Assembly (NCBI GenBank): GCA_014529385.2
Contig: CM043963.1
Coordinates: forward strand, 379,501 to 443,500
DNA: 64,000 bases
Source: Adiantum capillus-veneris
Lineage: Eukaryota; Streptophyta; Polypodiopsida; Polypodiales; Pteridaceae
Direction of reading: 5' to 3'
The notes under the pieces were generated by a model. It ran no database searches. It saw only the letters and a program-made list of their open reading frames with translations, and had not been told where the DNA came from. Position numbers and translations under genes: made by a program. Positions 22,757 through 33,633 of the stretch are shown in pieces; position 1 is the first letter of the stretch, and each line of letters opens with the position of its first letter.

Positions 22757-24076
22757 ATCACCCCTTTACTCTCAACCACGAGTTTTTAATATACTCGTAA
22801 ACCGTAAGTTTTAGGTTTTCTCACAACCTGGTGCTACAACCGAGCTACCATCATACGGGGTTTTTGGTTTACGCCCAAACCCTAGAGTTTTTGGTATACT
22901 CTAACTAACCGCGAGTTTAGGCTTTCCTGTTAACCTCATGAGTAGTGGTTTACAAGAAATGAGGCTTAAGGTCTTACCGCCGATCACATTCACGCGCCGG
23001 GGCAGTATCTAATCCCATATAACATAATGTCGTCATTAAAAGCATAAGAGGCTTTAGGGGTAACTCATCATACATCATGATTTTTTTAATTTTTCATCAA
23101 TCATCATTGTCATACATTATTTTCGTATACATCATTCCTTCCTAATCAAAATCATAAACATCATCATCATGTGCTTGCCTTAGTGTGAACATACTCTTAA
23201 ATGAAATAAGGTCATATTTGAAAGAACTTTATTCTGATTGAAAAATAAGAACCATCTACGGCCCGTTGACAGATCTGCCCATTGACGTCACTGATGACGC
23301 TTGTGCCCACTCCTAGCTCATCCCTCCTTGGGCACCACTCTACCGCTGGCCGCCGGTGGTGGCTGGCCGATGACCTGCTTGGGCAGCTGCACATCGGACC
23401 TCTGTGCACCCGGCTTCTCAAGGATACTGCAACCCGAGACTGGCCGCCTCTGGCTGTGTCCCTTTGGGTAGCTCTCTTGGGTTGAGCTCCCACCTAGCTC
23501 GACCAGTTCAGCCGCCTTGGACTGCTGCGCATTCAAGGCTCCTTCGGCTACTCCTCGCGTTCCTCTGTATTGAGGGTGAGGATTGGAGCTGGTTTATTAC
23601 AGAGGTTCCGGTTGAGCATGTTGTGCTCCTGATTGCCCTCTACGCATCGGAGTAGACGCTGCAATATTATGGGCTGTGCCGCTTCTGTGCTCGGCTGCCC
23701 GTGCTCTCAGTCCTTGAGGCTACTGGATATTGCAATGCTCTAGGCTGATATGCTTTCTCTCTACTACGGCTTCAACAAGAGGGGAGCCTTCACCACTTAG
23801 AACGCGCCATGGGTATGGATTTAGGACTTTCCAAAAGCAGCATGCTCACTGTATTTGAGCCTTCCTCTCTTGCATTAGCATTGATATGCCAGGTCGGGGC
23901 CTTATCCCGCCTTGCAAAATATGCGGTTCTGTTTACAAGCAAGGCAAAGATCCTTTGATCAACCTTCTTGTTGTCGCCTTCTAAGGATAAGAACATCCGA
24001 ATAGCTGCAGCCTTTCTTCTCAGCTCTTTCTCACCTCTTCTTCCTCTGCTCCAAGATCTCCTCGGGATGAAATAAA

Positions 24077-24088
24077 GCTCTGATACCA
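24077..24088 (-). other. TRIM-like element primer-binding site
   Basis: Sense TGGTATCAGAGC, the standard plant initiator-methionine tRNA complement, two bases after the LTR end. Confidence 0.85.
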
Positions 24089-24090
24089 CT

Positions 24091-24290
24091 TGTAGAGCAC
24101 GCACTAAAGCAAATGGAATCACAAATGTACATGGAAATGGAGATATGCGTGTGCAGAGAAGAGAGAGTTAGAGAATAAGATTGCACAATTCATACAATGA
24201 AGAGAGACCTTTTATTAGCTTATCATAAGCCTTATAATGGCATTTACAAGGTGTTCAAACGTGTCCACCCAAGCTGGGCTCACCCCAACA
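24091..24290 (-). repeat. TRIM-like element 5' LTR (200 bp)
   Basis: Sense strand starts TGTTGGGGTGAGCC and ends GTGCTCTACA. It matches 22614-22756 except for a deletion of about 57 bp in the latter. Confidence 0.85.
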
Positions 24291-24644
24291 GGGTCCTCCA
24301 TGTGTAGTAATGGGGACACTCTTTTAGCATATTGCCTCCATAGGTAACACTAGAGTCTATGTCATCCTCACAGTCCAAATGAACACTAGATGGCTCATAA
24401 CCGACTTGGTTTATAGAGGTAACTCTCGGATGTGGAGGTTGCAATCTATGTATATCAAGCTGCTAAAACAAAGAGATGGGAGCACCATAGGTCAACTTGG
24501 AAGGTGTAGGGAAAGGCAAAGATAGTCTATGAGTGGCAAAAGCAGAGAAATATATTGGCTAAGATCATAAAAAGCCTCGCAAAGAAGATACCATAGTAGC
24601 CACATTTCTCTGAGGCTACGGCTATCCATATTGTGTCACCCCAG

Positions 24645-25900
24645 TCTTTGGGGTCCTCCAAAAAAGTAGCATAACGAATATGTTAAAGAGATGCCATCAC
24701 ATGGACTAGAACATCGACAAGTCTGATTAGAGTTATGCTACTTTTTTGGGTCCTCCAAAAAAGTAGCATAACGAATATGTTGAAGAGATGCCATCACATG
24801 GACTAGAACAGTCTATGATAGCTGCAGTTTAGAGTCTGGCCGAGCAAATGCGACAAGTCTGATTAGAGTTGACCACGGTTGGAGCTACTAATCTGGTGCT
24901 AAAGTAGACTGTAGACCCAATAGAAGATCCATCACAGATCCAACCAATAGCTAGACAACAGAAGCGAGTGCAGCGGCACTGTGAAGAAAGTCACTCACAA
25001 GAAAAGTTTTCTAGCTTGAATCGCAATTTTGGTAAATGAGCATGATGAGACATACATTAGAGTCTATGGATGGATTTAGAAGCTCACAGCTGAGATAGGT
25101 GATACTCAAAGAACTTTACCAAAATCTATGAAGTACATCAAAAAGAAGAGAAAGGATTATATTGAGGCTAGAGCAGTAGATTTGGCTGCAATAAGGGATG
25201 ACACGGTTCCAATTATTCAAGTAAACTACAAACTTAGAAAATAGTGCGAACCGTTGTGAGGAGTTATACTAGATTGTGGAGATGGTGTCAACATTATTGT
25301 AGAACATTTGAGGTAGAAGTTGGGGATTCAGAACCTCAAGTCAGCACCATTTAAGGTTTGAATAGAAGAGCATAGGATCATATAAGACTTATGGTCCAAA
25401 TTGGCTACTTTCAGATGATAAGAAGGTTGAAGAATGGAATCTCTACATAGATGAGAAACCCAAAATGGTCAATATCAACAAATATTTGAAGTTGGATATT
25501 AAAGAGAATGCCAGTCCTTTATTTGAAAAATACACGGATGTATTTGCATGGAACACACTAATTATGAAGGATTCAATCCAGAAGTGTGTCAACATACAAT
25601 ACGACTGAAATTGGATGCCATACCAGTGGGATTGTAGAGTTATGAAATGAACCCCAACTATGTTAAGAAGGCCAAGGAGGATATCAACAATCTCCAAGAT
25701 TGTTGGCCACGAGATGTATAGTTTTATGGATGGTTATAGCGGCTACTACAATCAACTGAAGATCACACCAAAAGATTGAGCCAAAACAACATTCATCACT
25801 AAATGGGGAGCATTCATGTACTTGGTCATGCCATTTGGAGTCTATAATGCTCTTGCAACTTTCCAGAGGTGTATGATGGAAATGGTCAATGAGTTCTCGT
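24645..25900 (+). mobile_element. Ty3/gypsy relic: protease to reverse transcriptase
   Basis: Plus-strand fragments, broken by many stops, read GVILDCGDGVNII (protease loop), PLFEKYTDVFAWN (pre-RT), SFMDGYSGYYNQLKIT, KTTFITKWGAFMYLVMPFG and ATFQRCMMEMVNEFS (RT). It is cut at 25900 by the Copia-1 5' LTR. Near its left end, a segment of about 60 bp beginning GGGTCCTCCAAAAAAGTAGC occurs twice (from about 24653 and 24748). Confidence 0.7.
24732..24772. repeat. Perfect 18-bp inverted repeat with 5-base loop
   Basis: GTTATGCTACTTTTTTGG, loop GTCCT, CCAAAAAAGTAGCATAAC. It sits at the junction of a local direct duplication and probably arose with it. Confidence 0.9.
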
Positions 25901-26092
25901 TGTTGGGGTATAAAGCCCAATGTGGTCGCCCAGGTAAGTGGGAGGGCCGCCAGGTATGTACACATATTCTTTTGTAAAAACCTAATAAGAACTCACTATG
26001 CTCTACACATTACAGTAGAACGAGTTCACCATATCGTCGTGCTCTTCTTCTCGCACTCTCTCTTGAGTCGCACTTCCACTCGTACTCCTTCA
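25901..26092 (+). repeat. Copia-1 5' LTR (192 bp)
   Basis: TGTTGGGGTATAAAGCCC to CGTACTCCTTCA, matched over full length by 53294-53486 and in part by 49700-49816 on the minus strand. The flanking 5 bases on the left are CTCGT. Confidence 0.9.
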
Positions 26093-26094
26093 AT

Positions 26095-26106
26095 TGGTAT
26101 CAGAGC
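26095..26106 (+). other. Copia-1 primer-binding site
   Basis: TGGTATCAGAGC, two bases after the LTR; complementary to the 3' end of initiator-methionine tRNA as in most plant copia elements. Confidence 0.9.
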
Positions 26107-26461
26107 TCAGATCGAGGCTCGGGGTAGCACTGCAAGAGGCTAGAGTCACCAGCTCAGATTGGAGTGAAATTTGACAGGCATAGACACGGCCCCAAATCTT
26201 GTGGGAGAGCACGAAGGGCATGGTGTGCTCAGAATTTCATTCTGAGGTCATCTCGGCCACCATTCGGGTTCAACAAAGTTCTGCGCAGGCCATTTTCAAC
26301 TACGTGGTCTCAGCGGGTGCAGATCCGACTCTACAAATTTGGAGTTTTCGGCCTACGACTGTCTACACATCGAAGGACGGCTCACAGTTCTTGGAGGCGT
26401 GTCACATACGACACGGGCGCATCTACACACAGACTGTAGGCGACATTCACTAGTTCATCAG

Positions 26462-27049
26462 GTAGCTTGTGTTTGTTGCTTGATATTCCAGATTTCATGC
26501 TGACATTGTAGGTACTTCCACATGGGATGTCACATGGGATGTATTGTAAGAGATGATGTATGTCTGTTGAGGGTTTGCTGGCTGTGAGTCACGCAGCAAA
26601 CAACCGCCGCAGCGGTTATAGCATATAGTGGGAAATTTGTGGATGTATGACTTTGTCGGAAGTCTATGTACTATCAGATTTACTGCAGCCTTTGTTAAGG
26701 GTCGAGTGAGGTTTTATTGAGCTGGGGGATTCTCGAATGTTGAGATCCTTTTGGTGATACAGGTCTTGGAGCGATCCCTCGAGCACCCTTAGATAGGTAG
26801 CTAGGATGTATTGACTGTGAGTTACACAGTTCGGATTGCATCTTTGCTTTACTGCCGTTGAGGCATTGTCGTAGTCTATGCTTACAGGACAGTGCAGGAC
26901 AGCGAGAGACAGTACAGGTGCAGGACAGGTTTACCCATAGCTTACAGTGTTAGAGAGATAGTGGTTTTTGAGTACACCAGAGCCATTTTACAAAGGAGAC
27001 TCTGCCAAAATTTATGCAGAATCTGAAGCTTTCTTGGTTCATTTGACAG
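26462..27049 (+). other. Predicted leader intron of the Copia-1 family (588 nt)
   Basis: Begins CAG|GTAGCTTGTG and ends CTTTCTTGGTTCATTTGACAG|G, with a pyrimidine-rich stretch before the AG. Copy A keeps it (48675-49284, 610 nt). Copy B has exactly this interval missing and joins TTCATCAG to a TTGATATTGG-containing exon (one G-to-C difference at the joint). It contains the block shared with the Gypsy-1 leader (26698-26790) and ACAGG/GCAGGACAG repeats at 26885-26935. Confidence 0.7.
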
Positions 27050-27132
27050 GTTGATATTGGTTCAGAGGTCAGTTTACAGGGGAAACTCTGCAGAATTTTT
27101 CCCAGAAAAGTAAACTACTGTGAAGCGTAGCT

Positions 27133-28823
27133 AGGGCTGGATCACAGGACACTGCTCTTTACAATATCAAGAAGTTGGATGGAACCAGTTTCCCATTGTG
27201 GAAGAAGAAGATTTGGCACGTGTTGGTACAAAAGAAGCAGATAAAACCTATAAAGCTCAAGGGGATAAAACCAGAAGATATGGACGAAGATGAATGGAGC
27301 GAAATGGATGAATTGGCACTTTCTACCATTATACTAACTTTGGCAAAAAGCTTTTACTTCAATGTAGCAGACGAGATGTCGGCTTATCAAGCATGGTTAA
27401 AGCTGAGTGATCTTTATGAGAAGCAGAGTGCAGCTTCACAGGTATACTAGATTAAGAAGCTTGTTGACTTGAAGATGAAAGAAGGGACACCTATGTCCAA
27501 TCATCTGAATGAATTCAATACAATCTATAGGCTAGTTGCTAGCTCAAGGTGTCAAGTTTGATGAACCTGTTAGAGCTATGTTCCTGTTGATCACATTGCC
27601 GGAAAGTTGGGACACTTTTCGCACAGCTTGAGTAATTCTGCACCTCCAGATGGTTTGAACATAGCAAGTGTAAAAGGAAGTCTGCTTACTGAAGAAACCA
27701 ATAGAAAGAAAATGGACAAAGGCAAAGGAACAGCCTTAGTTGTTAGGGGAAGGACCAAAGAAAAGTACAAAGGTGGAAAGAGGAATCAGTCTCGTAGCAA
27801 GTCCCGCAGTGCTAAAGGAAAGAGTGACATATAATGCTACCATTGTGGCAAGAAGGGTCACATGAAAAGAGACTGCAGAGAATGGAAAGCAGAAAAAGGC
27901 AAAGAGAAAGCAGAAGACCATGGTGAGAAGAACAAGTCCTCAGTGAAGATTCAAGAAATAAATGTGACAAACACTGTTGCAGAGGATGACAATCTAGTGT
28001 TAGGAGACATATACTTCTTGAAGAATACAATGGAATCAGCTCTTCTTACAGCATCTGATGGAAATGCACTAAATGACTGGATTATAGACTTAGGGGCATC
28101 ACTTCATGTGTCTCCAAACAAGGAGTGGTTTACCTCTTATGTGACCACTAAAGATCATGTTCGGCTAGGCAATGGGCAGACATGTGAGATCTTAGGTGTT
28201 GGAGATGTTCAATTGAAGTTTCAGAATGGCTCTTCTTTCACGTTGAAGAATGTGAGACATGTTCCCGCAATTACAAAGAGCTTGATCAGCATAGATTTAC
28301 TTGATGATGCTGGCTACGTCACCACTTTTGGACAGAACATGTGGAAGATATCCAAGGGTTCTATGACAGTAGCACATGGAGTAAAGTCTGGAGGACTTTA
28401 CATGATTTATTATCAAATGTCTCTAAAAATGTAATCAATGTAACCGAGCAGCCTAACGTTTCTCTGTGGCATAGCTGGTTAGGACATATGTCCAAGAAGG
28501 GAATGCAAATCTTGTCTTGTTCTGGTTATTTGCCTGGCTTTTCATTTAATGATTTTGAATTCTGTGAACATTGTATGTATGGTAAGCAAACACAGCAGCC
28601 ATATAAGCATAGAAGCAGTAGAAGAGATACACAGTTGGCACTTGTTCATAGTGATTTGTGTGGACATATGCCTAACCTATCTCTAGGGGGAGCTTCTTAC
28701 TTTATGACACTTATAGATGATTACTTGAGGAAAGTATGGGTTTACTTTCTCAAGCTCAAGGATAAAGCGTTTAGTGTTTTCAAAACATTTGTGACACTTG
28801 TGGAGAATCAGAGTGGCAAGAAG
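27133..28823 (+). pseudogene. Copia-1 gag-protease-integrase, inactive and truncated
   Basis: The start codon is lost: AGG at 27133 where copies A and B have ATG. Gag (UBN2-like; LYNIKKLDG, FPLWKKKIWHVL) is broken by TAG at 27448-27450 and a frameshift near 27535. After a TAA at 27832-27834 come the knuckle CYHCGKKGHMKRDC, the protease loop WIIDLGASLHVS (Asp-Leu-Gly where copy B has Asp-Ser-Gly) and, after a frameshift near 28399, the integrase HHCC region and its first catalytic Asp (FMTLIDDYLRKVWVYF). Ends at the Copia-2 insertion. Confidence 0.88.
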
Positions 28824-29591
28824 TGTTAAGTATGGAGCCTGATTTACCCTTGTAATTTTCTGTGGTAAAAGCGCACATTTGTAAGGCCCCCATTATGAGA
28901 AGCCATCGTGCGTGAAGGAAAATCACTCATCGGAAACCAAAATTTTCACGGACAACTTTAAAGGCCTCGGGGGCGGAGGCCCCAGAGATTTTTTTTTTCG
29001 CCGGAATATTATGGCCGGACGGCGGCCGGAAAGTGGTCGGAAAACAACCGGTCGGTTGGCCGGTGGCCGGTAGTCAATGGCCGATGGCCGGTGGTCGGAA
29101 GTCAATGGCCGGTGGCCGGTGGCCGAATTCAATGGCCGGTGGCCGAATTCAAAAGCGGACTTGTCTTCTCTAGGGCGGCCACACATGGGCGGATTGGAGG
29201 GTCCGATTTGGACTTATTCGCACAAGGGCGGCTACACATGGCTGTCTCTCATAAGAGAGGGCAGCCCTTTTGGCCTATAAAAGGAGGCCATTTCTACACA
29301 CATTTCATAGTGTGAAGTTGATGCAACAAGGTGAGTGTGAGGTGGTGAGAGTGAAGCAAGGCGGGAGCTCCATTAAGGGTATAATCCCTTTGTAAACTAC
29401 TTCTTGTTTTGAAGTACTAAAGCCATTGAGTGGCTGATTTCCCGTGGACGTAGCCCACATTGGGTGAACCACGTATATCGTGTGTACTCTCTCTCTCTCT
29501 CTCTACTCTATAATCTCGTGTATATAAATCTGTCTCTCTCCATTATGTAATCTACTCAATTATCTATTTAGCTACGTCTTATTTCCTTACA
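28824..29591 (+). repeat. Copia-2 5' LTR (768 bp)
   Basis: TGTTAAGTATGGAGCC to TTTCCTTACA. The first 40 bp recur at 33593-33632. The central part (29000-29160) is a GGCCGGTGGCC-based short tandem array, unusually GC-rich against the surroundings. Confidence 0.88.
29276..29283 (+). promoter_or_regulatory. TATA box of the Copia-2 LTR
   Basis: TATAAAAG, in the context GGCCTATAAAAGGAGGCC, about 300 bases before the LTR end. Confidence 0.7.
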
Positions 29592-29593
29592 AC

Positions 29594-29605
29594 TGGTATT
29601 AGAGC
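29594..29605 (+). other. Copia-2 primer-binding site
   Basis: TGGTATTAGAGC; one mismatch from the usual plant initiator-methionine tRNA complement. Confidence 0.8.
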
Positions 29606-29660
29606 AAGGTTCGTAGCTAAATTATCTCAAGGAAAGGATTCCTTGAATTGAGTGGGAGTT

Positions 29661-32600
29661 ATGGCGGAGGAAGGGAAGCTCAAGATTGAGAAGTTCAACG
29701 GCAAAAACTACCAACATTGGAAGATGCAGATTGAAGACTATCTCTACCAGAAGGACCTCTATTTGCCACTAGGCGGTCTTGCGAAGAAGCCCGCAACAAT
29801 GGTAGATGAAGCATGGATTGTCCTTGATCGAAAGGCACTGGGAACAATCCGGTTAAGCTTGGCGTCAACGGTGGCCTTCAATGTTTCGGAGATGAAGACC
29901 ACGGAGGACTTGATGAAGTCACTTGACGACTTCTACAAGAAACCATCGGCATCCAATAAGGTATTTCTTATGAAGCGCTTGTTCAATCTAAAGATGGCAG
30001 AGAATGGTTCAGTTGCAGAACACCTAAATGACTTTAACACAAACATAAGTCAACTTCGATCAGTGAAAATCAATTTCGATGACGAAGTGCGAGCTCTCCT
30101 TATACTATCATCTCTACCGGATAGTTGGGACAGCCTTGTGATGGCTGTAAGTAATTCTATCTCTGGCACAAATACTCTTAAGTTTGATGATGTTGTGGGT
30201 GTTCTCCTAAGCGAGGAAATGCGAAGGAGAAGCACAAGAGAATCATCAAGTGCTGCACTATCAATGGAAACAAGAGGAATGCTTAAGGAGAGGTTCAAAA
30301 ACCAAAAGGGTCGTGATCGCTCAAGGCGGAGAAAGTCACGCACAAAGTCAGTTCTTGAATGTTGGAACTGCGGCAAGAAGGGCCACGTCAAGAAGGATTG
30401 CTGGTCCAAGAAGAAGAAGGAGACAGAGTCTCAAGACAACAAGCCAACATCGGAGGCCAATGTGGCAGGTAAAGTAGAGCAAGATGCTCTAATTCTCTCA
30501 TTAGACAATGTGTCTAATTCCTGGATAGTAGATTCCGGGGTTTCATTCCATGCGACACCACACAAGAAACATTTCCAAGACTACACCAAAGGTAATTTTG
30601 GGTATGTGTACTTGGGAGATGATGAAGCTTGTGAGATTGTTGGCAAAGGTACAGTTTCTGTCAAAACTGCTAACGGAAATGAATGGAAGCTTAAAGATGT
30701 TAGGCATGTTCCTTCTCTTCGCAAAAAATTGATCTCTACATGACAATTGGACGATGAAGGTCACAACATTGCATTCGGAAACAAACGGTGGAAGATCTCA
30801 AAGGGATCTTTGGTGGTTGCCAAGGGTGAAAAAGTCGGTACACTTTACTTGTGTACTATTAGCACGCAACCTTCAGCTTGTGCAGCAACTACAGAAGTTG
30901 ACAGTGTGGTGTGGCACTACCGACTTGGGCATATGAGTACCAAAGGAATGCAAATCCTTCAAACAAAGAAGCTTCTACCAGGTTTGAAAGAAGTGGACTT
31001 AGAGTTCTGTGAAGATTGTGTTTATGGTAAACAAAAGAGGGTAAAATTTCAAAAATCAGGAAATGAAAGAAAAAATAAAAAACTTGAGTTGGTTCATTCT
31101 GATGTTTGGGGTCCTGCAAGTACACCATCACTTGGTGGCTCATTGTACTATGTAACATTCATAGACGATGCGACTAGAAAAACATGGGTTTATGTCATGA
31201 AGAATAAATCCGATGCATTTTCCATATTTCAAAGGTGGAAAGCCTTTGTGGAGAATGAAACAGGTACCAAGGTTAAATGCCTCAGATCCGACAATGGAGG
31301 CGAATATTGCAGCCAAGCTTTTGTGCTAGCAATGGCATTCGGAGGGAAAGGACAACCCCAAGGACACCTCAACAAAATGGGATTTCGGAAAGGATGAACA
31401 GAAAAATCATGGAACGAGCACGAAGCATGCGGCTACATGCAGGCCTATCGCTTGAGCTTTGGGCGGAAGCTGTAAGTACGTCTGTGTACTTAATCAATCG
31501 GTCACCCTCAACAGCATTGGATGGGGGAGTTCCAGAAGAGGCATGGACAGGTAAACCGGTGAATTATGCATTTCTCAAAGTGTTTGGGTGTGAGGCTTTC
31601 ATGCACATAGATAGAAGCCTAAGATCAAAGTTAGATGCAAAGTCCAAAAAGTGTTTCTTCATTGGCTATGGAGAAGGAGACTTTGGGTATCGCCTATGGA
31701 ATCTTGAAGATGGTAAAATCTTAAGAAGTAGGGATCTAATTTTTAACGAACTAAATATGTACAAAGATTACTTGGAAAGAAAACAAACAAAAGAAACAGG
31801 TGATGAGTACATGGAGCTTGAGGACGGTGAAGACTTAAGGACTGCAAACGGTGACAATGTGCAACAACGTCAACCAAATGAGGAGCCTCAACCTATTCCC
31901 CGAAGATCTACAAGAGCAATTAGACCTCCAGAAAGGTTTGTTCCTTCCTTCAACCATCTCTTGATCTCAGATTCTAGAGAGCCGAAATCATATGAAGAAG
32001 CTATGCAACATGAATCCAAAGAAGAATGGATGAAGAGCATGCAAGTGGAGATGGACTCACTACATCGCAACCAAACATGGGAGTTGGTTGAGTTGCCTAA
32101 AGGTAAGCGAGCACTTCAAAACAAATGGGTGTACAAGCTAAAGGAAGAAGAAGGTGGGAAGAAAAGGTACAAGTCTAGGCTTGTGGTAAAAGGTTTTTCT
32201 CAAAAGAAAGGTATTGACTTCAATGAAATATTTTCTCCTGTTGTAAAAATGAACTCAATTAGGCTTGTCTTAAGCCTTGTGGCTGCTCATGATCTAAATC
32301 TCGAGCAAATGGATGTAAATACGGTATTCCGTCACGGTGACTTAGAGGAGGAAATCTACATGCTTCAACCAAAGGGGTATGAAGTAAAAGGTAAGGAGAA
32401 AATGGTTTGAATATTAAAGAAGAGCTTGTATGGTTTAAAGCAATCATCAAGACAATGGTACTTGAAGTTTGATTGATGGATGTTGGATCATGGATTCACA
32501 AGATGCAACTCGGATCATTGCGTCTACACGGAGAATTTGGGAGATGGGAAATTCATCATCCTAATGTTGTATGTTGATGACATGTTGATTGCAAGTGCTA

Positions 32601-33532
32601 ACATGCAGGACATCAAAGACCTAAAAGAGGAGCTGTCCAAATCTTTTTCAATGAAAGATTTAGGTGCTGCAAAGAGGATACTTGGTATGAAAATATCAAG
32701 GGACAGGACGAACAAGACAATAAAGCTATCTCAAGAAGATTACATCAAGAAGGTACTAGAAAGGTTTGCAATGCAAAATGCAAAACCAGTTTCTACACCT
32801 TTGGCTGGTCATTTTAAACTAACGAAGGATATGTGTCCAAAGACACAAGAGGAGATAGCCTATATGTCTAAAGTTCCATATGCTGCAGCGGTAGGTTCTC
32901 TAATGTATGCTATGGTCTGGACAAGGCCAGACATTGCACATGCAGTGGGAGTTGTGAGTAGGTTCATGGACAACCCAGGTAAAGAGCATTGGCAAGCTGT
33001 GAAGTGGATACTTAGGTATCTAAAAGGGACAACAACAAATGCTTTGTATTTTGGAGGAACTGATATTTTTCTACAAGGGTATGCTGATGCAGATATGGCA
33101 GGCGACAAAGATACTCGAAGGAGCACTACTGGCTATGTGTTCACGGTTGGAGGCACAGCAGTAAGTTGGGCTTCAAAGCTGCAGAAAGTGGTTTCACTTT
33201 CTACCACGGAAGCAGAGTATGTAGCAATGATGGAGGCAAGCAAAGAAATTATGTGGCTTCACAGATTCTTAGAAGAGCTTGGATTCAAACAAGACAATTG
33301 TGTCTTGTACAGTGATAGCCAAAGCGCTATCCATCTTGCGAAGAACTCAGCCTTTCATTCAAGGACAAAGCACATTGAGGTGAGATATCACTTTATACGC
33401 ACTCTTTTGGAAGAGGGACAACTAAAGCTAGGAAAGGTGCATACAAGTGAAAATCCTGCAGACATGTTTACAAAGGTGGTCAACAAGGAGAAGTTGAGCT
33501 TTTGCTCATCTTCAATCGGCATTCAAGGATAA
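29661..33532 (+). pseudogene. Copia-2 gag-pol polyprotein, four lesions
   Basis: Start chosen at the ATG at 29661 (MAEEGKLKIEKFNGKNYQHW). In order: UBN2 gag; knuckle CWNCGKKGHVKKDC (about 30360-30400); protease WIVDSGVSFHATP; integrase (HYRLGHMSTKGMQIL, HSDVWGPAS, LRSDNGGEYC, TPQQNGISERMNRK); RT (LYVDDMLIAS); RNase H (STTEAEYVAMMEASKE, YSDSQSAIHLAKN). In-frame TGA codons at 30741-30743, 32408-32410 and about 32474-32476 and a frameshift near 31335 inactivate it. Otherwise the protein is complete, about 1290 residues, normal for copia. Confidence 0.92.
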
Positions 33533-33592
33533 GAAGCCAGAATGGAAAGCAGTCACAAGTTTGGTTTGGAGATCAGTCTCCAAGTGGGAGAT

Positions 33593-33632
33593 TGTTAAGT
33601 ATGGAGCCTGATTTACCCTTGTAATTTTCTGT
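33593..33632 (+). repeat. Copia-2 3' LTR, first 40 bp only
   Basis: Identical to the start of the 5' LTR up to GTAATTTTCTGT, then switches to Gypsy-2 gag sequence. It follows the polypurine tract AAGTGGGAG. Confidence 0.9.
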
Positions 33633-33633
33633 A

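Larger units (their letters stand above)
22614..24290 (-). mobile_element. TRIM-like non-autonomous LTR retrotransposon with intact target duplication
   Basis: A 1677-bp element with short LTRs (24091-24290 and 22614-22756), a primer site for initiator-methionine tRNA just inside the 5' LTR, and a polypurine-like GAGAGTAAAGGGGTGAT before the 3' LTR. The 5 bases GGGTC occur on both sides (22609-22613 and 24291-24295). The 1.3 kb interior has no gag or pol motifs. The best open frame (24122-23790) overlaps the LTR and primer site and is not convincing. It must have been mobilised in trans, probably by a copia-type element given its primer. Confidence 0.88.
19090..24640 (-). mobile_element. Old Ty3/gypsy relic related to Gypsy-2
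   Basis: Minus-strand sequence is colinear with Gypsy-2: 24640-24296 and 22613-22461 match the gag region around 33640-33830, 22376-21975 matches about 33880-34250, 21000-20640 matches 34565-34890, 20060-19775 matches the protease at 35045-35330, and 19770-19090 matches 35340-35780. It is interrupted by the TRIM-like element (22614-24290) and an LTR-like block (21175-21830). Heavy substitution and many stops make it much older than Gypsy-2. Segment 20230-20640 has no counterpart in Gypsy-2. Confidence 0.8.
25901..28823 (+). mobile_element. Copia-1: Ty1/copia element, 5' part, truncated by Copia-2
   Basis: Has a 192-bp 5' LTR, a methionine-tRNA primer site, a 1-kb leader with a GT-AG intron, then gag, protease and the start of integrase. 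The frame stops within integrase at the codons for SGKK, where the Copia-2 LTR begins. The remainder is not found after Copia-2. Copies A and B on the opposite strand belong to the same family. Confidence 0.9.
28824..33632 (+). mobile_element. Copia-2: Ty1/copia element inserted into Copia-1
   Basis: 5' LTR 28824-29591, primer site, one gag-pol frame to 33532, polypurine AAGTGGGAG, and only the first 40 bp of the 3' LTR (33593-33632) before Gypsy-2 gag sequence takes over. The 5 bases before the LTR (AGAAG) are the end of Copia-1 integrase sequence. The loss of the rest of the 3' LTR and of the Copia-1 remainder implies a later deletion. Confidence 0.9.

Noticed and set aside
23212-23655. Overlapping ORFs in the GC-rich core of the TRIM-like element
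   Set aside because: Several frames open on both strands with no recognised domain; may be captured host sequence but not supported as a gene.
25909-25915. TATAAAG as the Copia-1 LTR promoter
   Set aside because: Only 8 bases from the LTR start, which would leave almost no U3; not called as a promoter.
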